Part shown: piece after piece, positions 13,701 through 25,890 of the stretch | Numbering within the stretch: position 1 is the first letter of the stretch | How the letters are laid out: every line of letters starts with the position of its first letter | Source of the DNA: Gossypium raimondii | Lineage: Eukaryota; Streptophyta; Magnoliopsida; Malvales; Malvaceae | Assembly (NCBI RefSeq): GCF_025698545.1 | Contig: NC_068565.1 | Coordinates: 2,914,001 to 2,978,000 of the forward strand | DNA: 64,000 nucleotides | Direction: 5' to 3' | Notes under the pieces: model-generated | What the model saw: only the letters and a program-made list of their open reading frames with translations | Told to the model about the DNA's origin: nothing | Databases searched by the model: none | Translations under genes and position numbers: made by a program

Positions 13701-16448
13701 CAGTCGACACTAATAACAGCCAAAATTATCTTCACAAGAAGCTCAATATATGGTACCAAACAGAAATCCAACGTTTTGAAATAAAGTTACATGTACAAAA
13801 GGACAAATTGTAAACTGAATTAAATCTCCAAAATGACAATATCCTAGAATTGACTATGGATTAAAGATGTTTTACGGAAATTTCGCTAATTAGACCAAAA
13901 TAACAACCCCAGAACAATAGAAGAGTTACAATAGAAGAGCTAAGTTAAAGCCAGAAAACAGAAAAGGATAGGTTTCTACAAGAACTTACATGGTTTAGCA
14001 TGGATGAGAGTAGCAGGGTTTGCAAATTAACAAATAGATGGATGCAGTAAGGAAATCCTAGAGATGACTTCTATCAGTCTGACCTAGACAAAATTCAAGT
14101 TTTATCCATAAACTCAGGCAGAAGATACAGAGCCATGCTTCCTGAACTCTTATCCATTTAATCCTTTTAATAAAGCTCACTTATAAATGCACTAACCAAG
14201 GGTTCATATCTTGGGATCAGGCTCCCCTACATTAATTTTCTATCTATTACTTTCCAGCACATCTATCACCACCATCCATATGCATAGGATCCAAACGTGA
14301 TTGGTGAACACATACCTATGAACAGTGATTAATGTGTTTTGGAAAGTTACAGACAAAGAATCAATTAAGGAGCACCCGACCCCTGCTGAGAGTTACTAAC
14401 AAACAAAAGGTAATAAACTTCCTAATATAAAATAGTACACAATCAACACACCAAAATGTAAAGGAGATTTAAATTAAGCTATCTAGGAAAATGAGATCCT
14501 ATTGCCAAAATGACCTTGACCATGATGATATGTGCAACCACACATAATATCCATGCATCTGCATAAAGTTCCATAGTCAAGAACTTTTATCTAATGGCTT
14601 CTTTCAGCTAGATATCAGGTATAGAATCCACCAAAGGAGACCCAAATTAATATGCAAATATTAGTTATTTCACCCTGAATCATTTCTCTAAGAGGTATCA
14701 GTAGTACATTAAGTTAACATATTTATCCAAATGTTACCTGTAAGCTCCCCTTCCAAAATTTTTGCTTCATTTCTTATCTGCACTGGATGCTGTAACACCT
14801 TAAATGAAGTCAGAGAGCTTCTAGATGCTCCATCCTGATCCACAGCCTCATTTATATCAACTGCAAAGGCTGCAGCTCCTTCATTGAGAGCATATCTAAT
14901 AAATTATTAAGGACACACAAAGTTACAGATTCAAGAATATTAAGAGAAGGAACAAAAATGCTGATCCTTTTCTGTCATATAATACACAAAACAAAACATA
15001 CTATAAGTAATATCACTGTGGATATAAGATGAACTTAGAACAGAAAAAAGAAAACACACATACACACAAAACATGACTGCACTGGCCAGAATTTATGATA
15101 GTACTCCCAAAACTAGAAGTGGCAGGATACTCTCTAAGACCAAGTACGCTATTATGATTTTCCATTGTGTACATAAAGGTGCTCTTACAGCTCCAGGGAA
15201 AGTTCTCCCCTATGAGTTTCAATGCAGCTGTTGCCCCAGAAGTGAATATACATTTATAATCCTTTTGAGAAGCATTGCAGTAATCGAGGACCTATATAGC
15301 AAGAAAAATATACAAAAATAAAAGACAATTATTCTGATACCACAGGTTAAAAAAAATGATAATTTATTTCAAATTGAACTAGAGCACAAGTACCAATACC
15401 TATAAACTATTTATGACTTCATAGACCAAATAAAACCAGGCCATTTGAAATGTAGAAACTTTAAAACAAATTTCAGCAAAGAAATAAGAACAACAGAAAA
15501 CAAAGTAAAGTAACATTCGTGGTACCTGTCTGCGTGCTTCCCTTACAATGTCACTAGTGGCTGAACTAGAATCACTTTGGCTATCTTATAGAAGTAGTCA
15601 AGAAGAACATAAGGCATAGTTCTATATAAGACCTATTATTTCTAAGCACGAATAAGACAATAAAATTATGACCCAAACTGAAACAAGAGAAGGAACCTCT
15701 AGCTTTTCAGCCAAAAAACACATCAATAATCTGAGTTACTGCAATGTCACAATCAAAACAAACCAAAACCAGTACCAGATATTCCTAAAGGGCTTGTATT
15801 CCCAAATCATGGTAAGATAATACTTCTCAAAACAGATTAACTGAACCAATTTCTAGCTTTTCCGTCCAAAAATACAATGCAGGATAAAAATCAAAACCAA
15901 ACTAATGCAGTGCGGATCTTGCTAAAGGGATTTTACTCAGTGCTTTAAAGAACTCATAATCATTTATAAGATTAACATACAATAGGGAAGACATTAGTCA
16001 ATAAGAATAGTTGGAATTTCATCGAATTTCAGAGAAAAAAACAATACTAGCTTTTGAGTTAAGAGGATACGAGGATTTCCATAAACAGTAGTCGTAAGAT
16101 CTTTAAAGATAGCTTCCATCTGCAACTCGGAGTAAAGGGTTGCTCCAGCATGATCCAAATACACAGTATCTACAGTACCCAGAGCTCAAAAATAGCTAAT
16201 CAAAGTACCCAAACCCAAAGCATCAAACAAAAACTCGAAATTCCAATTCTATCTTCTGAAATTTCAATTATTTCTTACTTGAAACAATAAAAGGAATATA
16301 AAATATCAATAAAAATTTGAATAAAGAAAAAAAGTTGACCTTCTAATCGCTTGAACTCGGTGGAACGAATTTCGTCGATGGACTTAGGGGCGTTGGGGTA
16401 GCCGTAAAAGTCACCGAATTCCTTGAGAAACTCTTCCTGGCCGTCCAT
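4745..16448 (-). CDS. ABA3: Molybdenum cofactor sulfurase (ABA3/LOS5/flacca type)
   Basis: Encodes the cytosolic two-domain enzyme that moves sulfur from L-cysteine to the molybdenum cofactor of aldehyde oxidase and xanthine dehydrogenase, needed for the last step of abscisic acid synthesis. Twenty-two exons stay in frame: 16448-16340, 16169-16071, 15584-15526, 15291-15131, 14895-14738, 13362-13236, 12131-12029, 11900-11855, 11222-11184, 11114-10958, 10046-9944, 9533-9417, 9053-8976, 8869-8768, 8628-8529, 7769-7659, 7030-6966, 6651-6500, 6230-5998, 5319-5183, 5056-4946, 4855-4745. The product is 788 aa, near the ~819 aa I recall for Arabidopsis. The NifS-like PLP domain (about 1-460) has '[12 protein letters not shown]' and the PLP lysine at 272 in '[13 protein letters not shown]'. 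The persulfide cysteine is probably Cys431 in '[10 protein letters not shown]'. The MOSC half follows, with '[14 protein letters not shown]' and '[11 protein letters not shown]'. All junctions are GT-AG; no lesion seen. Confidence 0.95.
10377..10620. mobile_element. Small hAT-type MITE in intron 10 of the Moco sulfurase gene
   Basis: Begins CAGGCC and ends GGCCTG. It is flanked by 8-bp direct repeats, gtatttag (10369-10376) and atatttag (10621-10628), which differ at one base. The interior repeats 'ggcccttaaaag' several times and has no coding frame. Ends and duplication length fit a non-autonomous hAT element. It lies inside the 911-bp intron between exons 10 and 11, away from both splice sites. 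Confidence 0.75.
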
Positions 16449-16624
16449 TTGCAGAGAACTTTCAGGGTTGGGATATGGTGATAAAAACAATAATGTTGAC
16501 CAGCAGATAGATCGGAATGAGCTGAGGGTACTTGTCCTCTAGCTTCTTCCCGAGGAACTAGTTCGGGACGAGTCAGAATTCAGAAACGTTTAAGAATTCA
16601 GACACGTTGCCTCTATGATTCTAT
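16449..16624 (-). promoter_or_regulatory. Probable core promoter and 5' leader of the Moco sulfurase gene
   Basis: This is the only unique sequence between the ATG at 16448 and the repeat that starts at 16625, so the transcription start and proximal promoter probably lie here unless the repeat itself supplies them. I see no convincing TATA box. The assignment follows from position only. Confidence 0.4.
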
Positions 16625-17625
16625 TGGGTAAATTTTATCAAAGGTCACTCGTATATTAGTAAGTTTACATTTTAGTAACTCCGTTTGAAAATATTGCAAA
16701 TTGATCATTGAACTATTCGATGGTTGCAAGTTAATCACTGGCCCATTAAGTACTAATGGACGTCAAAGGTCGGGACAGGTAGTTTACAATTTGGTCACTC
16801 AATTTCAAAAAGTTAAGGTTGGTCATTGAATTATTAATAAATTTGCAAATTTATACTTTGGTCACTAAATTTATGCATCATCACTCCCTAACCCAATAAT
16901 CTAAACAACATAATAACAACTCACAAGCGCGATCAAAGCATACAAAAATATAAATAAGAAAGAGGAAGAAACTCTCATATTTCAATGAGCTCTAAATAAG
17001 ACCTAAGAAAGTAAAGGGATAGGATAAAATTAGAGAAAAGATCATCAAAATATGTTTAAAAAAAAGATGCTCAAATGTACTAGATTCAATGAGAAGTTAA
17101 TCAGAGAATTTCAATCAAAGAGAAAGTTCCATTGAGAAAATGAACATATCGGAGTTAGGTGACCAATCATCAACAATGGATTAAGATCGCAGACATCTCC
17201 ATTAGGGCTTAAGGTTTAAATTAGTGGAGTTTTAGACCATTTCAAGAAAAATCAAACCATAATTTTGAAAAAGGAGGGGAAAAGCTCTAGCTTAGTGTTA
17301 TTCTTTGTAAAGGGAGGAAGCCAAATGGTAGCAAGATTACTAGAATATAACTGAGAATAAGGTAATTAAAACCTTAAAACTTTCGTATAGCTTAGCGACC
17401 AACTTGTAACATTTTTTTTTTGAAATAGTTGAGTGAACTTGAGCGTGGTTTAACCTATGATAAATTGCGAACTAATGATCATCAAACATTTGTCAGCAAC
17501 TTAATGGCCTAATGATTTAAATGATAACTTTCGAATGATTTAGTGGCCAATTTTTAACTTTTTGAAATTGAGTAATTAAAGTGTAAACTTACTAATATAG
17601 AGTAACCTTAGGTATAGTTTACCCA
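16625..17625. mobile_element. Long-TIR element, MULE/foldback type, 1.0 kb
   Basis: The two ends are long imperfect inverted repeats of roughly 130-140 bp. The left end starts TGGGTAAATTTTATC and the right end, read in reverse complement, starts TGGGTAAACTATACC. Both continue with 'tattagtaagtttaca' at the same distance. The interior is AT-rich with no long frame. Long TIRs and absence of coding capacity suit a non-autonomous Mutator-like or foldback element. I found no clean 9-bp duplication, so the superfamily is inferred. Related phrases recur near 18.5, 24.2 and 52.2 kb. Confidence 0.65.
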
Positions 17626-17629
17626 TTTT

Positions 17630-20450
17630 ATATTTTATATAATCTTTTAGGCGGTAACACTAATATCATATAAATTATCTTCTCTTTTTTCTTCTCTAGA
17701 ATATATATTGGTTGAGAGGAGGCCGATTTCTTCAAGAGTTATCTTCAAAGTGTTGTCCTTCGAGAGCCAATTAATTTCTCAACGAGTGATATTGTCCCGA
17801 ATTAGGGTTTTGTTTCCTAACTCTGGTGAAAACTCGAGGGCTTGAGGTTGTCTGGAGAGACAAAAAAATTTCAATAAAGTAGGAATGCTTCGTTGAATAC
17901 GGTTTATGCATGGCACACAACCACTTATTAGGGAAATGTGAACATTTGGATTTGATAGAGTTTGAACCTATACCCTACAAACATATAAAATACTTGTAGG
18001 TGACTAATGCTACCACTAATTCTAATAAAATATGGATATGGTTGCTACTAATTTAAGTGAATCTTGTTTATTTTTTATAGGTGCAATTTATATCGTAAAA
18101 ATATCAAAATTTGGGGTAAACTTGTGCAAATTGTGGCATGAATGATTGTAATTAAGGCATAGGCGACACGTGAGGACTTTTGGATAAAGGCAATTGCTAT
18201 GATATTAATTTTAGATAATAGTTGTTTTGTATTTAATCAAATAGGATTTTTATTATATTAGATGATTTTGTTAATTTTGGATTTTTATTATGTTTATTTT
18301 CTATTTTATTTTAGGTACTTATTATTTTAAAATATTATTTTGGATTATATCTATCATTATAGATACCTTCTCTCTCTATATTTTTATATATTTAGTTGAA
18401 TTTATTAGAATTAGATCAAATTAAGATTATTTTTTTAAATTATGATTAAATTAATATAATATGTAAAAATTGAGGGCTAAATTTGTTATTATACCAATTT
18501 TCTTAACTGACACGTCAACTTATTCTTGATTGAACTAAGTAAAATTAGTGCTTAAATTGTAAACCTTTTATTTTAGGTGCCTAAAATTAAAATTTTTGTA
18601 ATCGAGTGACTATCTATGTAATTTACCTTAAAAAGAAAATGAGAATTAAATCAACAAAATTAAAAGATATATAGCAGGTGCATGCATTATTACTTTTAAA
18701 CATATTAAAATATATGGCATTTTAAAATTTATGCATATTATAGTGTATAGTATATTATTTTTATAATATTAAAATAATATGTTTTAATAGAATACAATAT
18801 ACAATTTAGAATACATTTTTTGTATTAATTTTCAGGAATCGGCAACTTCTCTCCGAAGGCCACCGCCATGGCTTGGAGGCGATTGTAGGCTTCGAAACAG
18901 GAAAGGGAAGGGGTAGGGGAAAGGGGAGAAGAATGGGTCATTTTCTGGAAAATGTCTTACCGAATTCAAAACGGTAAGACATTTTCCTAAAACAACAACT
19001 CATTTTCCCGTGTTTTGTAAAATATTTTACAATAGGAAATCTTTTTCCCCCAATCAAACACCGGAAAATGTGGAAAACTAATTCCGGAAAATATTTTCCC
19101 CTATCAAACAGACCCTTAGAGTAGGATTCTTTTTCCCTTAAAACCATGGATATGGATATGGGAATTCATTTTTAATTATCACATATTTCAAATTGGTAAG
19201 CTATACAAAGCTGGTATTGGATTTTCAATATTTAAGTTTTTAATTATATTTTATAATTATATAAATTTTACTTAATATAAAAATTTCAACCAAATAAAAC
19301 AAAATCTTATTTTTGAAATACATTATTTTCTCATGTTAAAATTAAAATATTCAACATTTTATCTTTTAACTTTTTCCAAAATTATTCAAAATAAAATAAA
19401 TAATACCATATTAATAAGATCAAATATATAAAAATAAATTTTCAAAATCAAGATTTAATATTATCAAAAAATAATTATATTTAGTTCTTAATTTTGTTAA
19501 TATATCAAATAAATTTATAATATAAATTTAGTACTTATAAAATTTAATTTTTAAATTTATCCTTAATTAAATTTTCCTTGAAACCATGTTTCATTTTTAA
19601 ATATTTTTATAATGTTTTATTTTTTAATTATTTTTTTACTACAAAAGTTATTCGTCATCCTATTAAAATCCACGAAACAAATTCAATCATATCTTTTCAG
19701 TCCTTTTCCTCGTATTTTCGTTTTAGATGTATTCGGTGGATGTTTGGGGTTTGGCCAAGGCAATGTCTTTGGTCTATTCTTCAAAATATATTATGCCCAC
19801 CGCCCATTTTTTATAAAATAATAATTTAAACAAGTTATTATTATTATTATATTTTTATGTTTATCTTACAATTTATATTTAGGGTTCGTGACTATCTCTT
19901 TTAATAGTATTGTTTCTAAAGCTCAAATCTATATTATCTTCTTAAGAATATAATATATCAATAATTTAAACAAGTTTTACTAAATTAAAATTTTAGAAAC
20001 TTTAAGATTTTATTTCAATTCTCATTTTTAAATAATGCGCTCTCTTAATCAATTTTAATTTTTATTATTAATCTAATTGTATTTCATAATAATTAATTCT
20101 GATTATAATTATTTAAATGTATTATTTATAATTACAATTATAAATATTAACTTTTAAAAAGATATAACAAATTTTTTATGTTAAATCAGATTATTATTAA
20201 TCAAGTCAAAGGCTGAAATAGAGCCAACCTCTTACAAAAATGCACAACATTAAAACTTTAAGCTTTTTTTTATTTAAATTAAACAAACACTAATTACATA
20301 AGAAAAAAAAAAAGCCTTTTGTCAAGCTTTAACGGGACGAAGCCGACCAAGGACTTTTAGTGTAGAAATCACTTTTAATTTATTGGTAGACGAAGAACTG
20401 TAATCCAGGAAAAATTCATGTTAAATGAATTTAATTTTTTTTCCTTTGAA
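17630..20450. other. AT-rich intergenic region with repeats
   Basis: No gene is supported in this stretch. It is very AT-rich apart from the GC-richer block around 18840-19120. The short frames between 19570 and 19830 read through AT-rich DNA with no recognisable domain. A fragment around 18500-18640 shares phrasing with the long-TIR family. Confidence 0.6.
18840..19120. mobile_element. MITE-like block with a perfect hairpin
   Basis: Contains a perfect 16-bp inverted repeat, 'ggaaaatgtcttaccg' (18947-18962) and its complement (18972-18987), separated by 9 bases. The right side ends with 'tatcaaacagaccc'. On the minus strand this reads as the 'gggtctgtttgat' plus 'ggaaaat' motif often seen at the ends of plant MITEs. 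Outer borders and target duplication were not found. Confidence 0.5.
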
Positions 20451-20456
20451 TTTTAA

Positions 20457-21744
20457 TTAAGCAGAATTGATTTTTGCAAAATCAAGTGATTTCTTGCCGT
20501 CATGAGCATTACTGAAAAAATTCTTCATATAATCAGCTAGCACAAACTCTTTGTAAAGAGTATTTCCATCTTTCTCGACCACTTCAGGTAAAGGTGCAAT
20601 TTTTGCTGTTGCATTTGGCATTGTAAATATAGGTATCGATACTCTCGATTTTGTACTTGTGGTACGGACTCTATGCTCTGCACTTTTGTACTTTCCGTTA
20701 CTTAGTACCTGCAATTAAAATACAAATTGAAACGGCGTGTAATATTAAGTTTGAGTTTGAGTTTGTATTCAAGGGAAATAGGTCTTAAAAACCTAAATTC
20801 AATCTTTGGCATATACCTGTACCATATCACCAACATTGATGACTAAGGCACTGGGAACAGGAGGAATCTCTACCCACTCTCCCTTCTTTCCGAATTCCGA
20901 GTCATCTTCGATCTTCACATATAAACCACCAATACCATCTTGTAATAAAATCGTAAGTGTACCCATATCAGAATGACGTCCTACTCCGACGGTGAGATCC
21001 GGATTAGGACAGGTGGGGTAGTAGTTCATGTTAACCATTTTCTTATCAACGAGTACATCAATCATTGAGTCTTCCGGTTTCACCCCCAAATTTTCCAGCA
21101 AAACTTGAAGCAATTTTCTTACCATGCTCATTGATGTCCTCAAGTATTCAAGTGAAACATCCCTTAAAAAAACAAATAAAAGGTTTAGCATAAATGATGA
21201 TAATGTGAAAATTGGTTACTCGATAAATAGATAGATAATATCACCTGATCTCTTCAGGCCAATGTTGAAGAGCTTCGGCATCATTAGTATATTGCATGCT
21301 GATATAATCTTTCCATTCCAATGCTTTCTCTTTCTGTGGCACGAAGCTAGTCCCATACTTCACCAATGGAGTCGGACTAACGTCATCACGATAAACAGCC
21401 TTTTTCTCAGCAGGCAAGCTAAAGAAATCATTGGCGGTGTCCTTAAGAGACTCGAGTAGATCAACAGGAACTCCATGGTTGACAACTTGGAAGAATCCAA
21501 GATTCTCAGCAGCTCTAACAATTTGTTTAGCCACTTCGTCGTGCTCAGGGCCACCGAGTTTCGACAAATCAATCGGGGGATGCCCATGTTTTCGAGCTCT
21601 ATCTTTGTCTATTCGCTCCATCGGTGGTTGCATGTAAGCCTGTGGCACCGTCGACAAGCCCGAATCCACCATTCCTTTAACACCATTTCCATCTCGGACA
21701 ACAAAGTTGAAAAGTGAGTTGCCATCGTCAAAACTTGGAGCCAT
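20457..21744 (-). CDS. F6'H: Feruloyl-CoA 6'-hydroxylase-like 2OG/Fe(II) dioxygenase, copy A
   Basis: A soluble 2-oxoglutarate- and Fe(II)-dependent dioxygenase. The closest family I recognise hydroxylates feruloyl-CoA (and in some members p-coumaroyl-CoA) ortho to the side chain, leading to scopoletin or umbelliferone. Three exons join in frame: 21744-21245, 21162-20817 and 20708-20457, giving 365 aa. The DIOX_N part (about 55-165) includes 'GFFQVVNHGVP'. The catalytic domain has the iron ligands His230 and Asp232 in 'VGRHSDMGTLTILLQDGIGG' and His294 in 'YKSAEHRV', and the 2OG-binding Arg304-x-Ser306 in 'SRVSIP'. The C-terminus 'AHDGKKSLDFAKI' is typical. Copy A is the most divergent intact copy of the cluster (for example 'DDVSPTP' for 'KEVSPSP' and 'VLSNGKY' for 'IWSNGRY'). 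Exact substrate is inferred; scopoletin 8-hydroxylase-type activity is possible. Confidence 0.92.
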
Positions 21745-21832
21745 TGGAGAAATTAGTTGAAGATTGAAGAAAAGGGTTTAATTAACGGAAGATTGTTTGA
21801 TTGGTGAGAAAATAAGAGGGAAAAAGTCTCGA

Positions 21833-21841
21833 AATATATAG
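21833..21841 (-). promoter_or_regulatory. TATA box of copy A
   Basis: On the minus strand this reads TATATATTT and lies about 90 bp upstream of the ATG at 21744, the spacing also seen for the other copies. Core promoter by motif and position. Confidence 0.6.
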
Positions 21842-21924
21842 AGAAGGAATGGTTGAAACTTTCTTGATAAACGTGTAATTAAAAATTAGATGATAATTTT
21901 GACGACGTTGAGGAATTTTTAATC

Positions 21925-22150
21925 TTGAAATTTTGTAGTAAGACAAGATTCAGGGCGTTTGAAAATCAAATTAAGGAGAGGCAAAATTTTTGCCTTTGAT
22001 TGTTACGCAAACATGATGAAAGATTGAAGAATTTAAGAAAATATTATAGAATTGTGAGATTGAAGGCTCTCAATTCTCAAAGTCTATGCTAATCCACTTG
22101 CATTTGAGCCAATATATATAAATCAACTTGCAAGAGCTTCTCTTTTACAT
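21925..22150. repeat. Duplicated dioxygenase upstream flank (copy 1)
   Basis: The block starting 'gtaagacaagattcagggcg' and running through 'gaaggctctcaattctcaaag' to 'cttgcaagagcttctc' recurs at 29515-29700 in the same orientation with small differences. It lies about 180-400 bp upstream of copy A. Shorter echoes of 'gggcgttt' and the preceding A/G-rich stretch occur upstream of copy B and the fragment at 51.5 kb. It therefore marks the promoter side of a dioxygenase unit. Confidence 0.75.
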
Positions 22151-22679
22151 TTTTATTTGGTTATATCGTTAAGTCTTTTTTGTTCTTGTTTTTTTCTTGG
22201 GAAATTGCTAAGTCTGTTTTATTTCTACCAATTTTTGTTTTAATTGTGTTAGATATATCAATTTCATTCTAAATCTAAAAAATTCAACAAATTTTATCAA
22301 GAAACAACTGAACTCTCCCTCACTCTCAACAGTACATAGCTCCCGACCCCTCATGTCAACCACCATACGCATGCATCTGCATCTGCATCTTCAACTCATC
22401 CTTCATCAGATACGGAGACTTTTAGTTTGCTTATAACTGTTGGAAAGAAAAGGTAGGGAACAAATGTCATATCTATATGTTTTAAGGGCTTGTACGAGAT
22501 TCAAACCTTTGTGAATGAAGAAGCCTGCTTGGGTTTTCATGTTGGTTTCAAAGTATCTGACTAACTAATTAAGATTTGGCTTGCGAAGCTAGATTGCTTA
22601 CTTTGATGCCATGATTTTTGAAAAAGCCTTCGGGCATACATTTCGTTTCAACTTTAATGATTGAAATACTATTAGAAGA

Positions 22680-23830
22680 AATAATTTCGTTCTTACTTAT
22701 GTTAGAATAGAGGTTAGAACAGTACAAATTAAAGGTACAGGAAAGTAAGGGGGCAAAGTAACGAGAAAATTAACACACAATATTTGTTAACTCAGTTCGG
22801 ATGTACCAATCTTACTCCATGGATGATTTTATTCTACAATTCATCTAGATCAATTATTCTTACATTAAAAGAAACTGCCCACAAGTAACGCCACATTACT
22901 GCTTATTTATAGGCCTCTTCAAGTGATTATCCAATAGTGTTTTAAGAAACTTTAAACTCTAATTTAAAAGCTAAAATCATCTAATGAATTATCTTGATAT
23001 TTATCACATAAAAGCCTTGATAAACATGTCTTACAATAGCTTCAAAACTCTCTCGAGGGATAAGGATAAGCATTTTAACACTTCAAGCTTCATCCTTCTG
23101 TTCCAAGTCAATAGACTAAAAGATAATCTCATTAATCCCATCTTCAATCCATACCTCCTCATTTGCTGCTAAACAAAATTAAAGCAAAAGCCATGTAATT
23201 AAAAACTCAAACATGCTAACACTAAAAACTTTAACTATACAAAATTATTATTCTATATGTTGTTCGAACTTGAAATAGAACAAAAGAAACAATCAAAGTT
23301 CTAATAATCTCCCTCTTTGACATTTTGACAAGATGAACAGCAAATAATTAACACACAATCTGAACAAATCAATGAAAACTAGAATATTTCTCCCCCTAAA
23401 AAATAGAACCATGCTCGACCATACATTTCCCTTGTCAATATGATTGGTCATCACATTGTCCACCAAGCATACACACATTTTCCAAAGTAATTTCAAGAGA
23501 TATAGAGCATGACAATCCACACAAGTCCCATCTAGTATCAACAAAAACCACAAAAAGTAGCATAAAGAGAACACCACATAAGCAACAAATCAACATCTAT
23601 CGTATCTACCGTTTGCTACACCATATCGACTCTGGCAAAGCATAAAGCAACAATCATTAACAATCACCATCCTCATTTCGAACATTTGCTGCTACTTCTC
23701 CCCCTTTTAGGCAAAGATGTCAGAGGAGCTCCCCTTACAGAAATTTTCAATTTTCAAGACAAATCTTTCAATCAAAGTCTGCTACTCTGTTACATCCTGC
23801 TCTATTCCATTTTTTGTTGTAACAGGATTA
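22680..23830 (-). mobile_element. Probable Copia-type LTR/3' end remnant
   Basis: Contains phrases typical of plant Copia LTRs and their 3' borders, such as 'ttaactcagttcggatgtaccaatc', 'ttctccccct' and 'ttctcccccttttaggca'. On the minus strand the last two are polypurine-tract-like (AAAGGGGGAGAA). No RT, integrase or gag frame is recognisable and no paired LTR or duplication was found. Borders are approximate. The small frames at 22984-23172 and 23293-23577 lie inside and are not supported as genes. Confidence 0.35.
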
Positions 23831-24528
23831 GAGACATAAGTATTTTCTTCATTAGCTGACTCATATTCCTCATGTACTTCCATTCACTACCAAATTCTAC
23901 TAGAAACCAAATGAAAGAACTTGCCAAAACAAATCCAACCACCATATCGAAAATCATTCCACAAGCATAATTAAAACAACTATAATTAGCATAATTTGGA
24001 CAGTGCAGCTTGCATGTCCATACAAAAATGGCGATGCAATGTGTATGGTGGTTGACGGAGGGTTGGGAGTGTGTATAGCCGAGAGTAAGAGAGGTTCTAG
24101 TTGTTTCTTGATAGAATTTGTAGAATTTTTTAGATTTAGGATAACTTGATAGAGTGTATAAATATTGGAGGATTAAATTTATTAGTAGGACAGTAAAAAA
24201 AACCCAAATCATTTTTTCATTGACTAAAATATTTAATTTTAAAAAATTGAGTGACAAAATAAAAAAAATTGATAGTTGAGTGGTCAAAACTTCACCCAAA
24301 ATTATATTACATAAACCATGTATTAAAAATTAATTTTGCTATAATTGATTTTTGAATTTTTCATTTTCAATAATAAACCTTTTTAGACTAGTAAATATTT
24401 TGTTATAAATTAGATTGGACCTGGGAATAGGTCTAAAGTTTAACAAGAAGAAAACTAATTCAATGATCAAAATTCCATTATACAATGTAAATTGTACTCT
24501 TTTTATATGAAATAATTAGAAACCAAGG

Positions 24529-24918
24529 TACGTTGTGAACCAAATGGTTTTGCTGATGGCCCTGCTAAAATGGGAGCGTCCAGCTCTCAAATGTTTTATT
24601 TGTGGAGTCGTGTCTTTGTTATTTTTGGTGTGTACGTGCCATCTCTTTGCCTGACTCTTGTCTTTCATGTTTGCGACTTTATTGAGGTGTGTCGTTGTTT
24701 TGGTGTGTGGCATCGTATGCCTGGTTCTAGAGTTTCATGTCTGCGATTTTGTTGAGGTATGCCAGTGTTGTGATTAGTTGTGCACTGCTCTGGTTGTCTT
24801 CGATGTTAATGTTGTGTCTGCTCGGTGCATGTGAGTCATGTATGGCTTATTTGGGACTTTCTCTTTACTCTTTTAATAAAATCCTTATTAATTGACTGAA
24901 AGAAAACAAAAGAAAAAA
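24529..24918 (+). mobile_element. 5'-truncated LINE 3' end with A-rich tail
   Basis: The left end translates to a degraded 'RCEPNGFADGPAKMG', resembling the RNase H C-terminus of plant LINEs, followed by a 3' UTR and an A-rich tail (from about 24897). It is flanked by agaaaccaagg (24518-24528) and agaaactaagg (24919-24929), an 11-bp duplication with one mismatch. Severe 5' truncation, A tail and target duplication are standard marks of LINE insertion. Confidence 0.65.
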
Positions 24919-25289
24919 AGAAACTAAGGACATATTTGATAAAGCATTGAAAAATATAATCAATTAAAAATTAATATTTTCAACAACTTAATTTTAACGC
25001 ATTTAATAATCCCGGATAGATTTTTTTTTACAAAAAGTGTAGAAAATGATAAGTAGTTTGGGACCTACTTATTACTTAATAGAGAAAAATTTAATGGTTT
25101 ATTTTATTTTATTTCATTTAAGATTATATTGCTCATTATCAAACAATTAATTATATTCCGTATTTAATTTTAAATAAAATATCAAACATATTTTATAACT
25201 TGAATTTAATATTTAAATTTAATATTTATTTTTCAATTTTTAGATCATTAAAAGTTACAATTATATAGTCGACCTAACCCTAATTTATA

Positions 25290-25890
25290 TACAAACGAAG
25301 AACATTCTATTTTATATTTAAAATTGAAGTCTTTGACCAAATGACCAACTAAAAGACAATTCAAAGATGGAAGACACTGTCATAGTCTTGTATGTTCATT
25401 CAAAGACATTGTTACCAATGATCTTTGAAATTTTATAATGACGAGAATGCCAAAATTGAATCCAAAACTTTCTTAAAGTATTGCCACTGACTAAGTTAAT
25501 CAAAATTTTTTATACCATGTCTAAATTTCTCACATAATCCTTTTAATTTCTATAATGAAGGATATTAAGTGTGTTTGAATTATTTATAATAGTAATAATA
25601 TGGTTGGGAAACTCGATCTTAATCAAATATTTAATAAAATATATGTCATGAAACAGGCGCGAAATTAGAATATTGTTTAAGAGAGGCCAAAAATAAATAA
25701 TAAATTTTGAGATGCCAAATATAAATTTACCATTATTAAATTGTAATCACATAAATTTTAAAAGGGCTAAAAAGAGAATTATACCACCTTGAGGAGCCTA
25801 CCCGCCCCGGTCTCCATCTCTGTCGTGGAGTATTTTATTTGTATAAACAAAACAAAATTGGGTCAAAGCATGCTGCTCGTGGTCGTAAAG
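25290..25890. repeat. Duplicated flank segment (copy 1), interrupted by a MITE
   Basis: Shares ordered blocks with 30130-30400: 'acgagaatgccaaaattgaa', 'tcgtggagta' and 'attgggtcaaagcatgctgc'. The segment here is longer because a small hAT-type element sits at 25654-25822. It belongs to the same duplication as 21925-22150 and 29040-29300. Confidence 0.7.
25654..25822. mobile_element. hAT-type MITE with paralogous empty site
   Basis: Begins CAGGCGCGAAATTAG and ends CTCCATCTCTG, ends of the hAT MITE type, over 169 bp with no coding frame. Flanking 8-mers are tcatgaaa (25646-25653) and tcgtggag (25823-25830). The duplicated segment at 30.34 kb reads 'tataagtcgtggagtataat' with no insert, so it shows the unoccupied site and supports both the borders and the duplication. 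Confidence 0.7.

Noticed and set aside
15073..15321. 82-aa plus-strand frame
   Set aside because: Antisense shadow of exon 4 of the Moco sulfurase gene.
23802..24299. 165-aa minus-strand frame
   Set aside because: No recognisable domain; its composition follows the AT-rich repeat DNA, and part of it lies in a retroelement-like border region.
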